NCBI GenBank assembly: GCA_945860705.1
Contig: CAMART010000021.1
Location: 1-50,919, forward strand
From: Chitinophaga pinensis
GTDB lineage: Bacteria; Bacteroidota; Bacteroidia; Chitinophagales; CAMDFR01
DNA: 50,919 nucleotides
Reading direction: 5' to 3'
The position numbers and the translations under genes were made by a program. Position 1 is the first letter of the stretch. Each line of letters begins with the position of its first letter. Of the stretch, positions 17,664-24,668 are shown piece after piece. A model generated the notes under the pieces. It did not search any database, was not told where the DNA came from, and worked only from the letters and a program-made list of their open reading frames with translations.

Positions 17664-18759
17664 TTTGTTCTGTATTTATTTGATGTGTATTATTAATTTT
17701 TTGCAAAGTAACAGATAAATATTGAAGTATATCATTGTCAAATTTATTTTTATCTGTATCTAAAAATTTTACTTGCACTGGCAGTATGTGTATTGGTAAG
17801 TTTTTTGCCCAAAGCATTTCTTTTTCTAGTGCTAGTCTTGTGGCATCTTTCTCTGTAGTGAGTATTATTTTTTTCTCGTTTTTTATTTCAAAAAATAGTT
17901 CTGATACTTTCTCTATATCATATCTATCAAAATAATGATGATCTTTAAAATCTAATGCAAATATTTCTTTACAAAAACTTTTGCAATGGGTGATTATTTT
18001 TTGATTGTCTGCAATACCGGTGAGCAAAAGAATATCGTACTGTTTAAAATCTTTAATAGATTCTATATTATTAAACATAGGATATATTGCTCCATACTCT
18101 AATGTAGAAAAATACACATGCTGATATTTAAATGGTTTTATGTGAGCTATTATTTCTTGTTTTTCTACTTCACTGATAGACTTTGGACATTTACTAACTA
18201 CTATTATATCTGCTCTTTTGTAGCTACTTCTTGGCTCACGGAGCCTACCTGCAGGTATGATATAGTCTTTATAAAAAGGTTTGTCGTACTGAGAAATCAT
18301 GATAGTCAAGCCAGCACGTACACTTCTATGTTGCATAGCATCATCAAGTATTATCAATTCGTTATGCGGTACAGAACTCAAAATATCTGGTATAGCCAGC
18401 ATTCGATTTTCGCCTACAGCTACTACTATATCTGGATTTTTCATAGCATATTGCATAGGTTCATCTCCTATCAGTTGTGCTGTACTTTCTTCATTGGCGT
18501 ATATGAGTCCTGCAGATTTTCTTCCATATCCTCTGCTCAGCGTAGCTATACTATATTGATGCTTAAGTAGTGCTATCAAATACTCTACATGTGGAGTTTT
18601 GCCAGTGCCACCTACTGATAAATTGCCTACACAAATAATAGGATGAGCAAAGCGTATACTTATTAGCACCTTGTTATCGTATAGATAATTTCTTATGGTA
18701 TTGATGAGCCCATAAAGCAAACTAAAAGGCATCAATACAAATTGAATGATATAATTCAT
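17647..18759 (-). CDS. lpxK: Tetraacyldisaccharide 4'-kinase
   Basis: Inner-membrane-associated kinase that adds the 4'-phosphate to the lipid A precursor (EC 2.7.1.130). It has 370 residues. The N-terminal membrane-associated helix is IIQFVLMPFSLLYGLINTIR. The P-loop is CVGNLSVGGTGKTPHVEYL, followed by LSRGYGRKSAG, then IGDEPMQ and the LDDAMQHRSV motif. It is the first gene of the leftward lpxK - punA - porin group and overlaps punA by 17 bp. It shows that the organism makes lipid A and so has a Gram-negative outer membrane. The ATG start lies 54 bp from the divergent asparaginase gene. Confidence 0.94.
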   Translation of the reverse strand: MNYIIQFVLMPFSLLYGLINTIRNYLYDNKVLISIRFAHPIICVGNLSVGGTGKTPHVEYLIALLKHQYSIATLSRGYGRKSAGLIYANEESTAQLIGDEPMQYAMKNPDIVVAVGENRMLAIPDILSSVPHNELIILDDAMQHRSVRAGLTIMISQYDKPFYKDYIIPAGRLREPRSSYKRADIIVVSKCPKSISEVEKQEIIAHIKPFKYQHVYFSTLEYGAIYPMFNNIESIKDFKQYDILLLTGIADNQKIITHCKSFCKEIFALDFKDHHYFDRYDIEKVSELFFEIKNEKKIILTTEKDATRLALEKEMLWAKNLPIHILPVQVKFLDTDKNKFDNDILQYLSVTLQKINNTHQINTEQNGIIR

Positions 18760-18813
18760 AGTACGAAGTTAATTTACTAATTTTACTTTACAAATAAAAT
18801 CTAATAAAAGTAT

Positions 18814-19848
18814 ATGTCTAATCCGATACTTGTAGAAGCATGGCGTGGCGAAACTCTAGAAAGTTTTCATAGAGGAGTGATTTGCGTGGTAGACGAAATG
18901 AATAATATTATTTATTCAAAAGGAGATATTTATCAAGAGTGTTTTCCGCGTAGTGCTATGAAATTTTTGCAACATATACCACTGCTAGAAAGTGGTGCAG
19001 TAGAAAAATTTGGTTTTACACTCAAAGAAATAGCTATCATGTGTGGCTCACACAATGCTGAAGAAGAGCATATAGATACCGTCAACAGTATACTAGAAAA
19101 AATAAAACTTGATAGGTATGCACTACAATGTGGAGCTCACTATCCGATGCTTTCTAAAGATTTTGTACCTATGTATGCCTCTGGCAAAATGCCCAATGAT
19201 ATACATAATAATTGCTCTGGCAAACATGCTGGTTTTTTAGCCTTATGTGTTTTTAATAACTGGAATATAGAAGATTATCTATCGCCCGAACATCCTTCAC
19301 AATTGCTTATCAAAAAAACATGTGCGAGCATGTATGAAATAAGCGAATCATCTATGAACTATGCATTTGATGGATGCTCTGCGCCAATCTATAATGTATC
19401 TCCTTTTCATCAAGCAGTAGGATACAAAAATTTGATTTGCTTTGAAAAGTATAATGATGCGAGAAAAAAAGCTTGTAAAATGATCATAGATGCAGTGAGT
19501 CAATATCCAGAAATGGTAGCTGGCACAGATAGATATTGTACAGATATGATGCGAATTTGTGTTTCTGAAGTGATAGGAAAAACTGGAGCAGAAGGCATAT
19601 TCTGTTTAGGTTTTAAAAATAAAAAATGGGGCGTATGTATAAAAATAGATGATGGCAAAATGCTGCCACAATATAATGTAGCTCAAGCATTGATAAAAGC
19701 GACTGGATTATTTGATGAAGCTACACTTGCACCTCTCGAAAAATATATGCATGACGATATTAAAAATTGGAATCTAAAAAGTACTGGTAGACTAAAAGTA
19801 AGTGATGAGGTAATCGATGAACTGAAAATGCAGTTGAGTAAAGTGTGA
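18814..19848 (+). CDS. L-asparaginase II family protein (Rhizobium etli type)
   Basis: A 344-residue protein of the asparaginase II family (PF06089), distinct from the E. coli types I and II. Recognisable stretches are PILVEAWRGETLESFHRG near the start, FPRSAMKFLQHIPLLESGA, EIAIMCGSHNAEEEH (the SHxAE-type motif), LQCGAHYP, NNCSGKHAGFLALC and the DGCSAPIYNVS motif. The serine-lysine-cysteine features expected of the family appear in SGKHAG and DGCSAP. It presumably converts asparagine to aspartate and ammonia in the cytosol. It is divergent from lpxK and stands alone. Activity is inferred from the family. Confidence 0.88.
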   Translation: MSNPILVEAWRGETLESFHRGVICVVDEMNNIIYSKGDIYQECFPRSAMKFLQHIPLLESGAVEKFGFTLKEIAIMCGSHNAEEEHIDTVNSILEKIKLDRYALQCGAHYPMLSKDFVPMYASGKMPNDIHNNCSGKHAGFLALCVFNNWNIEDYLSPEHPSQLLIKKTCASMYEISESSMNYAFDGCSAPIYNVSPFHQAVGYKNLICFEKYNDARKKACKMIIDAVSQYPEMVAGTDRYCTDMMRICVSEVIGKTGAEGIFCLGFKNKKWGVCIKIDDGKMLPQYNVAQALIKATGLFDEATLAPLEKYMHDDIKNWNLKSTGRLKVSDEVIDELKMQLSKV

Positions 19849-20030
19849 TTGTATTATCAAACATATAATATCAATTTGACATTAGAAATGTTTTTTTCTA
19901 GTCTATTACCTGCCCTTAGGAACATTTTGAAGAATAGGTAATCTGAATTTTTGTAATACCATAATACATTCCGTAAAACACTGAGAGATAAATTTAAATA
20001 AAACCACTAAATGGCTTTATTATTTATTAC

Positions 20031-20072
20031 ACCAACTATAGCCCAAGGTTTAAACCTTGGGCTATAGTTGGT
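20031..20072. repeat. Perfect 42-bp palindrome (REP-like, left of RAYT)
   Basis: Positions 20031-20051 are the exact reverse complement of 20052-20072, with TTTAAA at the centre and no loop. The arm outward from the centre reads AAACCTTGGGCTATAGTTGG. The tail TATTCGATT follows directly at 20072-20080. The same core occurs in the copies near 20242, 20752 and 20796. Confidence 0.9.
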
Positions 20073-20133
20073 ATTCGATTTGTGACAAATGTTTTAATCA
20101 TGGTCAATATTACGAATTCGATGATACATTTAT

Positions 20134-20176
20134 TGTTTAAACCTTACTCTAAGTATGGTATTCGATTAATCATAAA
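20134..20176 (+). repeat. Degenerate REP-like half-copy
   Basis: GTTTAAACCTT at 20135-20145 followed, after a diverged stretch, by ATGGTATTCGATTAATCAT. The tail matches the tail of the palindrome copies at 20072 and 20778, but the GGGCTAT part is lost. A further weak copy (GGCTTAAACC) ends at 20220. Confidence 0.55.
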
Positions 20177-20241
20177 ATGATTTGAATCATTTTCATAATC
20201 TAAAACCAATGGCTTAAACCAATTCGTAATCAATAGCAATA

Positions 20242-20260
20242 GGTTTAAACCGTGGGCTAT
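20242..20260 (+). repeat. REP-like half-copy overlapping the RAYT stop codon
   Basis: GGTTTAAACCGTGGGCTAT, matching the palindrome core with two differences or fewer. The CTA at 20257-20259 is the reverse complement of the transposase TAG stop, so the repeat forms the 3' boundary of the coding sequence. Confidence 0.8.
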
Positions 20261-20688
20261 GATTGTATCGCATTTAATTTTAAAAAGGCATCATGCTCCT
20301 GCTGAAAAGTTTTTTTCTGATGATGTTGCTTTTGGTTTTTTATGTATTGAAAAACATTTTCAACTACCGATTCAGAAACAGAATATGATGCATAACCTGT
20401 TTGCCATGAAAATTTTTCTGTTGTCAAATTATTTTGATTGATAAAATACGAACTACTTCCTTTGATCTGCTTGATAACTTCTGCTATGGATTTTTCTCTA
20501 CTTAGTAAAAATAAACAATGAATATGATCAGGCATTCCATTCACAATTCTTACAGGACAGCCTTGTTCTCTCAATTGCTCCAAAATATATTGATATATTT
20601 TAGATTCAATATCGCTATGAATAAAAGGCGCTCTTTCTTTAGTCGCCCAAATAGCGTGTATCCAAATTTTTGTATATGAATGTGGCAT
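20257..20688 (-). CDS. REP-associated tyrosine transposase (Y1_Tnp / RAYT)
   Basis: A 143-residue single-strand DNA transposase of the Y1 (IS200/IS605 TnpA-like) superfamily. The HUH motif is MPDHIHCLF with His55 and His57. The likely catalytic Tyr is Tyr115 in VFQYIKNQKQHH. WIHAIWATKERAPFI at the start is typical of the family. The gene has an ATG start and looks intact. It is flanked by long palindromes of one sequence family (20031-20072, 20735-20778) and by half-copies, and no IS200/IS605 ends, TnpB or target duplications are evident. That context points to a RAYT acting on REP-like repeats rather than a self-mobile IS200. The stop codon lies inside a repeat copy. Confidence 0.88.
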   Translation of the reverse strand: MPHSYTKIWIHAIWATKERAPFIHSDIESKIYQYILEQLREQGCPVRIVNGMPDHIHCLFLLSREKSIAEVIKQIKGSSSYFINQNNLTTEKFSWQTGYASYSVSESVVENVFQYIKNQKQHHQKKTFQQEHDAFLKLNAIQS

Positions 20689-20734
20689 AGTGTTTTTATT
20701 TTATGTAAACCATACAAATGATTTATTGTATTTT

Positions 20735-20778
20735 TTTCGTTTATAGCCCACGGTTTAAACCGCGGGCTATAAACGAAA
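20735..20778. repeat. 44-bp near-perfect palindrome (REP-like, upstream of RAYT)
   Basis: Two 22-nt arms (20735-20756 and 20757-20778) that are reverse complements apart from one position, with TTTAAA at the centre. The inner core GGTTTAAACCGCGGGCTAT is shared with the other copies, while the outer arm (AAACGAAA) differs from the left palindrome (AGTTGGT). It starts 47 bp upstream of the RAYT start codon and may overlap its promoter. Confidence 0.9.
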
Positions 20779-20795
20779 TTCGATTAATCATTAAT

Positions 20796-20814
20796 GATTT
20801 AAACCATGGGCTAT
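20796..20814 (+). repeat. REP-like half-copy between RAYT and hmgA
   Basis: GATTTAAACCATGGGCTAT, one half-unit in the same orientation as the copies at 20242 and 20752. It is preceded by ATTCGATTAATCATTAATG, the tail sequence also seen at 20159, and ends 15 bp before the hmgA stop codon. Confidence 0.8.
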
Positions 20815-20829
20815 AAATGGTATGAGCTC

Positions 20830-21984
20830 CTACATCCAGCTTTTGTAATAATCCTTGCTTTCTATACCGAGTGCTTCTTCTGTCACCCATAGTGGCTTGA
20901 AGGTATCTACCATCACTGCGAGCTCGAGAGTTTCTTTTTTGCCAATGCTTTTTTCTACTGTACCTGGGTGAGGTCCGTGTGGTATACCTATAGGATGCAA
21001 AGTGATCATGCCTTTCTCTACATGTTTTCTACTCATAAAATCGCCATCTACATAGTACAATACTTCGTCGCTATCTACATTGCTATGGTTGTATGGAGCG
21101 GGTATAGCTTGTGGATGGTAGTCGTAGAGCCTTGGTACAAATGAACAAATCACAAAATTGTGCGCTTCAAATGTTTGATGTACTGGAGGTGGCTGATGCA
21201 CTCTACCTGTGATAGGCTCAAAATTGTGAATAGAAAATATATATGGATAGTGACATCCGTCCCAGCCTATCACATCAAAAGGATGCGATGCATAAGTGTA
21301 TGGATACATCATATCTCCACGTTTGATCATTACTTTAAAATCTCCCAACTCATCATGAGTCACCAGATTGCTTGGAGTGATGATATCTCTCTCACAAAAT
21401 GGCGCATGCTCTAGCAACTGACCAAATTCGTTTCTATATCTTTTTGGATATACTATAGGCGTAAAAGATTCTACGATAAACAATCTATTTTCTGGAGTAT
21501 CAAATTCTATTTGATATACTGTACCTCTTGGTATATTTATATAATCGCCATATTTAAAATTCAATTCACCAAAAACCGTTTTTACTTTTCCTGAACCCAC
21601 ATGTACAAATATAGATTCGTCTGCACCACTATTTTTATAGAAATAATCTTTCATGGAGTGACGAGGCGCTGCTAAGCTTATATGTACATCATTATTTACG
21701 AGCACAGGTTTTCTACTTTCCAAATAGTCATCTACAGCATTTATAGCAAATCCATTGTAGCATCTATGTTGCATATTGTATTTATCTACTAGCTTTGGAG
21801 CTACGTTAAAAGGCTTCCCAACTTCTTTGACCAATGTAGGTGGGTGACAATGATAAACATTGGAATAAACATTTGAAAATCCTTCTGTAGATACGAGCTC
21901 TTCGCTATATAAGTTGCCATCTGGCTTGCGAAACTGTGTATGTCTTTTTTGAGGTATATCACCTAGTTTGTAGTAATGTGGCAT
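20830..21984 (-). CDS. hmgA: Homogentisate 1,2-dioxygenase
   Basis: Opens the aromatic ring of homogentisate in tyrosine and phenylalanine breakdown (EC 1.13.11.5), using one Fe(II). The ATG at 21984 (MPHYYKLGDIPQKRHTQF) is preferred over a TTG three codons upstream, giving 384 residues. Cupin-type iron-site motifs are PPPVHQTFEAHNFVICSFVPR, PYNHSNVDSDEVLYYVDG (His and Glu ligands) and ITLHPIGIPHGPHPG (His). The length is shorter than the human enzyme (445), as in Bacteroidota homologues. A TAAATTTG box lies at 22051-22058 on the minus strand. No other genes of the pathway are next to it. Confidence 0.93.
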   Translation of the reverse strand: MPHYYKLGDIPQKRHTQFRKPDGNLYSEELVSTEGFSNVYSNVYHCHPPTLVKEVGKPFNVAPKLVDKYNMQHRCYNGFAINAVDDYLESRKPVLVNNDVHISLAAPRHSMKDYFYKNSGADESIFVHVGSGKVKTVFGELNFKYGDYINIPRGTVYQIEFDTPENRLFIVESFTPIVYPKRYRNEFGQLLEHAPFCERDIITPSNLVTHDELGDFKVMIKRGDMMYPYTYASHPFDVIGWDGCHYPYIFSIHNFEPITGRVHQPPPVHQTFEAHNFVICSFVPRLYDYHPQAIPAPYNHSNVDSDEVLYYVDGDFMSRKHVEKGMITLHPIGIPHGPHPGTVEKSIGKKETLELAVMVDTFKPLWVTEEALGIESKDYYKSWM

Positions 21985-22067
21985 GTTTTGCAATTTTTGT
22001 AGTGAATAAGTAGTAAGAGTATCGAACAGAATACCTTTACTTTTGCACTACAAATTTAACAATTATA

Positions 22068-22649
22068 ATGGAATATAATTTAAGTTGGAAAGAAATAATT
22101 ACCATATTTCTTACTTTGTTTGCTGTGATTGATGTTATAGGCACTATACCCATCATCATCAACCTCAAGAAAAATTTTGGTGAGATAAAAGCACTAAAAA
22201 CTACCTTAGTAGCAGGAGCACTAATGATATTGTTTTTATATTTTGGTAAAAACTTGCTAGGTTTATTGGACTTAGATATCAAATCTTTTGCCATAGCAGG
22301 TTCTATTGTTATATTTCTTATTGGATTGGAAATGATATTGGGTAGAAATATTTTTAATCCGGATACAGACTATAGCGATGTATCTATTGTGCCATTGGCA
22401 TTTCCACTTATAGCTGGTGCAGGAGTACTTACTACATTATTATCTATGAAAGCTCAATATAGAGATGGCAATATTTTGGTTGCAATAGTATTGAACTTAT
22501 TAGTTGTTTTTGTAGTCTTAAAATTTATACCGTATATCGAGAAAAAACTCGGTGTGAATGGACTTGGCGTATTAAGACGAATATTTGGAATTATACTTAT
22601 AGCCATCGCAATCAAAATATTTAAAACAAATACAGGATTGCTATCTTAG
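22068..22649 (+). CDS. MarC family integral membrane protein
   Basis: A 193-residue polytopic inner-membrane protein of the MarC/UPF0056 family with about six membrane segments. Family features are FAVIDVIGTIPIIINL near the N-terminus, LDIKSFAIAGSIVIFLIGLEM in the middle, and VPLAFPLIAGAGVLTTLLS, the conserved re-entrant-like loop. The function is unknown; the old link to antibiotic resistance in E. coli was not upheld. A TACTTTTG -7-like box lies at 22038-22045. The stop codon is 1 bp before the epimerase ATG, so the two are almost certainly co-transcribed. Confidence 0.88.
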   Translation: MEYNLSWKEIITIFLTLFAVIDVIGTIPIIINLKKNFGEIKALKTTLVAGALMILFLYFGKNLLGLLDLDIKSFAIAGSIVIFLIGLEMILGRNIFNPDTDYSDVSIVPLAFPLIAGAGVLTTLLSMKAQYRDGNILVAIVLNLLVVFVVLKFIPYIEKKLGVNGLGVLRRIFGIILIAIAIKIFKTNTGLLS

Positions 22650-22650
22650 T

Positions 22651-23670
22651 ATGAAGCTCAGCTATATAGATTATCCATTGGTATTTAAATATCCCTTTAA
22701 AATAGCACACGGAATCAGAACAGAAACTCCTTGCCTTTTTGTAAAATTGGAATTGGAAAACAACGTAGGATATGGCGAATGTACACTTCCACCTTATTTG
22801 AAAGATACTATAGAATCTTCCATCTCATTTTTAGAGAAAATTGATTTTTCTATTTATGAAAATATGGATTTTAATCCTACTGAAATCAGTAATGAAATCG
22901 ATAAAAATTATACTGAAAACTACCCAATAAAAGCCGCTATCAATATGGCGCTTTGGGATTTGAAAGGAAAAATAGAAAATAAATTAGTCGACACCTATTT
23001 TTATACAAATAAAAAAACGCCATATTGCACTTATACCATAGGTGTTTCAAATGAACAAGAAATAAAAGAAAAAATAGCTTCTTCCTCAAATTTTGAAATC
23101 TATAAATTAAAACTAGATGGCATTAATGATTTTGAAACTATAGAGTATTTTACAAAATATAGTGATAAGCCATTTGCCATTGATGCAAATCAATGTTGGA
23201 AAAGCATAGAAGAAGCATTAGAAATAGTAGCACTTTTAGAGCAAAAAAAATGTTTTTTGATAGAACAACCTTTTGATAAGCTGGATAGAGAAATGTCTCA
23301 ACTACTAAAAAACAAAACTAAAATTCCTATCATTGCAGATGAAGCATTTCAGCACATCAATCAACTAAGAGAATTATCAGAATCATTTGATGGCATCAAT
23401 ATTAAACTCATGAAATGTGGAGGAATCAGCAATGCTCTTGAAATCATAAAACAAGCCAAAGAATTAGACTTAAAAATATTGATAGGATGCATGAGTGAGA
23501 GTGCTTGTGGATGTGCTGCTGGTAGTATGCTGCAACATGATGCAGATTGGTTAGACTTAGATGGCCCTTATTTAATCAACAATAATCCATTTGATGGATA
23601 TAAAATACAAAATGGTAAAATAGAAATAGCTGGCAATATTGGAATAGGATTAGAAACTGGTTTATTTTAA
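22651..23670 (+). CDS. Dipeptide epimerase (L-Ala-D/L-Glu epimerase-like, enolase superfamily)
   Basis: A 339-residue enolase-superfamily protein of the muconate-lactonising subgroup. The barrel motifs are all present: KLKLDG (catalytic Lys pair), DANQCW, IEQPFD and IADEAF (Asp/Glu metal ligands), and IKLMKCGG (second catalytic Lys). The late LDLDGPYLI is the DxD that holds the dipeptide amino group in Ala-Glu epimerases. It most likely epimerises L-Ala-D-Glu released from peptidoglycan, allowing wall peptide recycling; other dipeptides are possible. It follows the MarC gene by 1 bp and converges on the next gene with a 9-bp overlap. Confidence 0.87.
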   Translation: MKLSYIDYPLVFKYPFKIAHGIRTETPCLFVKLELENNVGYGECTLPPYLKDTIESSISFLEKIDFSIYENMDFNPTEISNEIDKNYTENYPIKAAINMALWDLKGKIENKLVDTYFYTNKKTPYCTYTIGVSNEQEIKEKIASSSNFEIYKLKLDGINDFETIEYFTKYSDKPFAIDANQCWKSIEEALEIVALLEQKKCFLIEQPFDKLDREMSQLLKNKTKIPIIADEAFQHINQLRELSESFDGINIKLMKCGGISNALEIIKQAKELDLKILIGCMSESACGCAAGSMLQHDADWLDLDGPYLINNNPFDGYKIQNGKIEIAGNIGIGLETGLF

Positions 23671-24666
23671 TATACTCAATTCACTACTAGGAAACTTCTT
23701 CATTACCGATTCATTCAAGGAAAAATATACTACTTCGCTAACATATTTATTTTTAATAGATTTAATGTATTCAGTATAATTCTCTAATTTGTCTATAGTG
23801 ATTTCTTGAAATTCAATGCGAGAATTTTTCGCTAAAAACTCCTCACCAATTTTAGTATCATTATCTACAAAATACTTATCTTCTCCCTCATATACTATAT
23901 TGGCATTGTATTGTATATCATCTCTTGAAATAGTATAGTTAAAAGAATAAGAATTATTTGAAACGATAGCGCACCTGCTAAACACAGGTAAAACATACGC
24001 ATGATCATATGGAAAAACAATCAAATCTTTTTTGAAAAATAACATAGCAGCTTCATTATAGATTTTAATGCCATCATGCTGATGAAAATCGTATAGCATG
24101 ATATAATATTTATCTGCTTTTGGTATCACCACGGTATAAGCAACTCTGTATAGATTCAAAGTGATTTGCACATTCAGATGAAAATTGTTTTTAAGCCCAT
24201 CTATCAATAGCTGATAGACTTCTTTGTTTTTGTCTGAATAATCACAGTCTATTTGAATACAAGAAAGCTTTTTGTGAAAATGATTTTGATGAAATTCGTT
24301 TAGTTTATCAAATATCTTTATACATCTTTCAGCATTGCTCTCATTGTTTTCAAGAAATTGATTATCTATTCTCACCACTGGAATGATAGAGTCAAAAGAA
24401 ACATCATGTAAATTTGTATATATATATTTGTTGTTATAGATTTCTAAATACTTGATGTATAAAACTGGCGAATTCACCTCTTTTATATACTGTTTTTTTT
24501 CGGCAGAAAGAGAAATATTATTTTGCCAAATATAAAATGAAGGTCCGCACTTTTCAGAACTTTTAAGTTTACAACCATTAATAGCACTTAATAGAAATAA
24601 ACCAAAAAATAACATCAATATATTATTTTTTAAAAGTAAATAAACTATTTTTATAATACGATTCAT
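23662..24666 (-). CDS. Lipoprotein, possibly DUF3142-like
   Basis: A 334-residue exported protein. The N-terminus is long (MNRIIKIVYLLLKNNILMLF) before a lipobox-like AINGC at about residue 32, so translation may start at the internal ATG at 24615. FYIWQNNIS after the lipobox, a central CIQIDCDYS, and LLIDGLKNNFHLNVQITLNLYR recall DUF3142 proteins, which look like TIM-barrel glycoside-hydrolase relatives. This match is by eye only and tentative. Its start codon is 2 bp from the start of the divergent histidine kinase. It converges on the epimerase, overlapping it by 9 bp. Confidence 0.55.
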   Translation of the reverse strand: MNRIIKIVYLLLKNNILMLFFGLFLLSAINGCKLKSSEKCGPSFYIWQNNISLSAEKKQYIKEVNSPVLYIKYLEIYNNKYIYTNLHDVSFDSIIPVVRIDNQFLENNESNAERCIKIFDKLNEFHQNHFHKKLSCIQIDCDYSDKNKEVYQLLIDGLKNNFHLNVQITLNLYRVAYTVVIPKADKYYIMLYDFHQHDGIKIYNEAAMLFFKKDLIVFPYDHAYVLPVFSRCAIVSNNSYSFNYTISRDDIQYNANIVYEGEDKYFVDNDTKIGEEFLAKNSRIEFQEITIDKLENYTEYIKSIKNKYVSEVVYFSLNESVMKKFPSSELSILK

Positions 24667-24668
24667 TT

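Larger units (their letters stand above)
19849..20256. other. Intergenic region carrying REP-like repeats
   Basis: The 408-bp stretch between the asparaginase and RAYT stop codons has no supported gene. 19849-20030 is AT-rich and featureless by eye. From 20031 to the end it holds one perfect palindrome and degenerate copies of the core GGTTTAAACC-nn-GGGCTAT with the tail TATTCGATT, described in the repeat entries. Confidence 0.7.

Noticed and set aside
20257-20688. The transposase as a complete IS200/IS605 element
   Set aside because: No TnpB, no matching subterminal hairpins of IS200 type directly at both ends and no recognisable target. The surrounding palindromes have a shared core but different outer arms.
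19849-20825. The repeat cluster as a CRISPR array
   Set aside because: Spacing is irregular, units are palindromic and partly inverted, and no cas gene is nearby. A RAYT-linked REP-like family explains it better.
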